A stretch of DNA of 64,000 nucleotides, taken from assembly GCA_037442205.1 (NCBI GenBank), contig JBBIQS010000014.1, forward strand, positions 1 through 64,000, given 5' to 3'. Made by a program: the position numbers and the translations under genes. Shown here one piece after another: positions 61,775-64,000 of the stretch. Numbering within the stretch: the stretch's first letter is position 1; each line of letters starts with the position of its first letter. Under the pieces are notes generated by a model. The model did no database searches and was not told the origin of the DNA. It saw only the letters and a list, made by a program, of their open reading frames with translations. Origin of the DNA: JBBIQS01 sp037442205 (GTDB taxonomy: Bacteria; Myxococcota; Myxococcia; Myxococcales; UBA5297).

Positions 61775-61804
61775 CTTATAGGGCTTTGCCCCTCGGGACG
61801 GCAA
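61775..61804 (-). promoter_or_regulatory. Sigma70-type promoter of leuS
   Basis: On the minus strand TTGCCG (61804-61799) is followed after 18 bases by TATAAG (61780-61775). The leader to the leuS GTG would be about 65 bases. No T-box or leader-peptide features are evident. Confidence 0.45.
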
Positions 61805-61966
61805 CGGCGAAGCGCCGGGCCGGGCCGAAAAAACACGACTCGCTGCGGGGGGCGCCGAGGGCGCGGCTGATCGGCGGGAAACAGCTCGAGCGGTTGGCCT
61901 CGCCCACAGCCGGCGGGAGAGCGAATGCGCGGCCGGCGGAGGCCGCGCCGAGGCCTCAGCGACCGG

Positions 61967-62806
61967 TCAGCGCCAGCGGCGAGCCACCTGCTCGAGCCGT
62001 GTCGAGACCGACAGGCACAGCTGCAGCAGCCCCTGCTGCGTCACCCCCAGTCTGCTCGGCGCCTCGGGGCTGGACTGCGGCTGGTCCCCCTTCTCCGGCG
62101 CGCAGACCTGCGCCACCTGGTGCGCCAGGTGGACGACTTCGCAGAGCGTGTCGTCGGGTGGCGGCTGGAGATGGAACTGCACCGCCCGGGCGATCGAGGG
62201 AGCCAGGCCCCAGCCGCGCACGATCACCGCCCCGAGGTCGGCGTGGTGATCGAAGAGCATCGCCACCTCCGACTCCAGCTTCGCCAGCGCCTGTGGGGTT
62301 TCGGCCTGCTGCAGCAGCGCGCCCATCTGCTGCGAGAAGAAGCGCAGCAGCGCCAGCTTGCCCACGTCGTGCAGCAGCGCCGCGGTCGCCGCCTCGCGGG
62401 GCACCTCGAGGGCAGTGAAGCGGTGCAGCCCCTCGACCGCCAGCGCCGCCGCCACCGAGTGGCGCCACAGCTGGCGCTCCTGCGCTTCCATCTCCGAGGC
62501 GTCGGGCTGGTTCTGCGAGCGCTGGGTCACCCGGGTAGCCATCGCCACCAGCTCGTCCATCCCCAGCGCCGCCACCGCGTCGGCTACGGTGCGCACCGAG
62601 CTGCGCTCGGCGTCGGAGGCGGCGTTTGCCGCCCGCAGCAGCTGCGCGGTCAGCGCCTGGTCGAATGAGACCGCCTCCAGCAGATCGCCCAGCGCCAGAT
62701 CCTTCTGAGCCAACAGCGCGCTCAACCTCGAGGCGGTTACCGGAAACGGCGCCAGCCGATGCGCCTGATTGAAGATCTGCGTCAGCTCAATCACGCGTTC
62801 CTCCAT
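61967..62806 (-). CDS. HDOD domain protein
   Basis: A 279-residue HDOD protein, a family related to HD phosphodiesterases and used in bacterial signalling. The HD-like core is seen in ATAALLHDVGKLALLRFF near residue 130, where the HD pair is intact; many HDOD proteins lack catalytic function. Upstream helices (FDQALTAQLLRAANAAS and VADAVAALGMDELVAMA) are typical. ATG 62806 is chosen because the longer frame upstream has no protein-like composition. Partner unknown. Confidence 0.85.
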   Translation of the reverse strand: MEERVIELTQIFNQAHRLAPFPVTASRLSALLAQKDLALGDLLEAVSFDQALTAQLLRAANAASDAERSSVRTVADAVAALGMDELVAMATRVTQRSQNQPDASEMEAQERQLWRHSVAAALAVEGLHRFTALEVPREAATAALLHDVGKLALLRFFSQQMGALLQQAETPQALAKLESEVAMLFDHHADLGAVIVRGWGLAPSIARAVQFHLQPPPDDTLCEVVHLAHQVAQVCAPEKGDQPQSSPEAPSRLGVTQQGLLQLCLSVSTRLEQVARRWR

Positions 62807-63193
62807 TCGCTCTCGGCTTTGCCCCTCTATCCCGTTCTCGCTCTCCGCTCCTGGTGCTGCCCCCAGTGAAATTCTCAGGAAAGACGAGCAAATCCGGTGC
62901 CGCGCCGCCCCCGAGGGGGTCCGACTGCTTCCCGTGGGTCGCTTCGACCCCTGGGCCGGCCACAGCGGGCTCGGGAGCGCCAGAGAGTGGGGATCGCAGG
63001 CCCGCATGGCAAGGCACCCGTGGCCCTCGACGAATCGGGTTCATCCAGTGTTCCCGGACACTTGGCCGACCCTCTCCCGGCCTAGGGAGCGCGCCCATCC
63101 CGGGCCGTGGAGCCCGCTCCCGCAGGCGGACCCCCCTGACGGGACCGGGGTCGCGGCGGCCTCCGGGGTTAAATTCCACCCGGCCGCGGAGTG
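62807..63193. other. Intergenic region without a supported gene
   Basis: These 387 bases between the HDOD gene and the AmmeMemoRadiSam fusion hold overlapping frames on both strands, but none has a convincing start, composition or similarity. I see no clear promoter or RNA gene. Confidence 0.4.
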
Positions 63194-64000
63194 CTAGTCG
63201 CCGAGGTGTTGAGTGGCGTAGGTCTGGAAGCTGGCCTCGGCGCCCTGCCAGCAGTCGGCGGGCGAGCCCTGCTTGCGGCAGAGGTGGCCGAGGAACTCGA
63301 CCGGCTCGGGGACCTCGTCCCAGACCTCGGGGAGGAAGGTGGAGCGGCGGCCGCGGAAGTCGAGGATCAGCCCCGGCTTGAGCCTGGCCAGCGTCGCCGG
63401 GAGCGCGGCGCGGTCGGGGGCGGCCAGCGGCCGGGGAGCGTCGAGCACCGAGAGGGTCAGCGCGATGGCCGGCAGCTCCTCGGCAGCGACCGGCGAGAAG
63501 CGGGAGTCGTCGACGGCGGCGTGGGAGGCGTTGCGGGCCACGTCCAGGGCCAAGGGTTGGTGGGCCTCGAGCGAGCCGATGCAGCCGCGCAGCTTGCCGT
63601 CCTTGTGCAGGGTGACGAAGGCCCCGCGCTCGACGGCGAGGCGAGGAAAGCGCGCCACCAGCTCCGGCTCCGGCTCGAGCGCGCGGTCCTGGCGCACCCG
63701 CGCCTCGAGCGAGCGACGAGCCAGAGCGAGCAGAGCCTGGCTCTCGTCTTTCGAAAGCTGGAAGCGATCCTCGTAGACCAGCGCGCCGTAGCCGACGACC
63801 TTGGAGCGCTCGCCGCCGGTGTCGCCGGAGTTGGCATACCGCAGCAGCCGCGGGGTCTGGCCCAGGCGTGCCGCCAGCTCGGTCATGATCAGCAGCACCT
63901 GGGTGCCGTCGGTCTGGCAGCGGCCGACCTGCTCCATGTCCATCGATTCCAGCGCCTCGAGGCAGGCCCGGTCGAGGCCGGTGGCTTCGGCGTAGGGATG
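63194..64000 (-). CDS. AmmeMemoRadiSam system B-A fusion (MEMO + AMMECR1), N-terminus off the right edge
   Basis: The frame is open from its stop at 63194 to the window edge, 268 codons. The N-terminal part visible (HPYAEATGLDRACLEALESM, then LLRYANSGDTGG and KVVGYGALVYED) is the C-terminal end of a MEMO-type (AmmeMemoRadiSam protein B) domain. From about 60 codons in, an AMMECR1 (protein A) domain follows, with the diagnostic LRGCIGS motif, VARNASHAAVDDSRF and a C-terminal RKQGSPADCW. The start lies beyond the window. The radical SAM partner, normally nearby, is not visible. The system's function is unknown. Confidence 0.88.
   Translation of the reverse strand, partial: HPYAEATGLDRACLEALESMDMEQVGRCQTDGTQVLLIMTELAARLGQTPRLLRYANSGDTGGERSKVVGYGALVYEDRFQLSKDESQALLALARRSLEARVRQDRALEPEPELVARFPRLAVERGAFVTLHKDGKLRGCIGSLEAHQPLALDVARNASHAAVDDSRFSPVAAEELPAIALTLSVLDAPRPLAAPDRAALPATLARLKPGLILDFRGRRSTFLPEVWDEVPEPVEFLGHLCRKQGSPADCWQGAEASFQTYATQHLGD

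Overview
The window is about 64 kb of very GC-rich, densely packed bacterial chromosome. Every real gene shows strong G/C preference at third codon positions. The gene content points to a deltaproteobacterial, Myxococcota-like organism: many small lipoproteins, TPR proteins, a DUF4388 protein, PilZ, HDOD and atypical-kinase signalling proteins, outer-membrane LptE, and the gene order nrdR-rib-nusB next to fab-rpiB-glyA. This placement is an inference from gene content, not a phylogenetic result. I see no rRNA, tRNA, insertion sequence, prophage or CRISPR array. The window looks like core chromosome with lineage-specific insertions.

Layout. 0-6.2 kb, minus strand: end of a XerC/D recombinase, a small phasin-like protein, an SCP2 protein and a short Hsp70, then DUF2461 and a UvrD-type helicase. 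6.4-14.7 kb: membrane and secreted proteins (YeaQ family, zinc-ribbon/beta-propeller, repeat lipoprotein, NlpC/P60-like, TPR) and mutS2. 14.7-22.7 kb: rnr, ribA, an MBL hydrolase, a LipB-Nudix fusion and rlmKL. 22.7-26.8 kb: a transglutaminase/DUF58/MoxR operon. 27.7-29.9 kb: two sugar-nucleotide enzymes (GalE-like epimerase and UDP-xylose synthase) with a ribbon-helix-helix regulator. 30-36.6 kb: accessory lipoproteins, a broken Uma2 gene, a polytopic membrane protein, an SDR and a lone M17 N-terminal domain. 36.6-42.8 kb: riboflavin cluster (nrdR-ribD, ribE-ribBX-ribH-nusB), split by an oppositely oriented kinase/double-receiver gene. 43.5-50.2 kb: glyA, rpiB and the fatty-acid block fabF-acpP-fabG-fabD with rpmF and DUF177. 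50.3-56.6 kb: TPR/lipoprotein pair, PilZ, phoH, a DUF4388/pseudopilin-like fusion and a large TPR membrane protein. 56.8-64 kb: mazG, rpsT, lptE, leuS, an HDOD protein and an AmmeMemoRadiSam B-A fusion that runs off the right edge.

How the genes fit together. Riboflavin synthesis is complete in the window (RibA, RibBX, RibD, RibH, RibE). The fusion protein has lost the GTP cyclohydrolase signature, so the separate RibA must supply that step. The fatty-acid block has elongation genes and carrier protein but lacks plsX and fabH in their usual place. Several operons begin with a TANNNT hexamer 6-12 bases before the start codon and have no Shine-Dalgarno sequence, which suggests frequent leaderless transcription. 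Internal operon genes instead use overlaps or Shine-Dalgarno sites.

The observations most worth following up are the leaderless promoter class, a DnaA-box-like cluster between mazG and rpsT, a palindromic repeat family with one copy inside the lptE reading frame, the LipB-Nudix and MEMO-AMMECR1 fusions, the Hsp70-SCP2-phasin-like operon, and the kinase placed inside the riboflavin superoperon.
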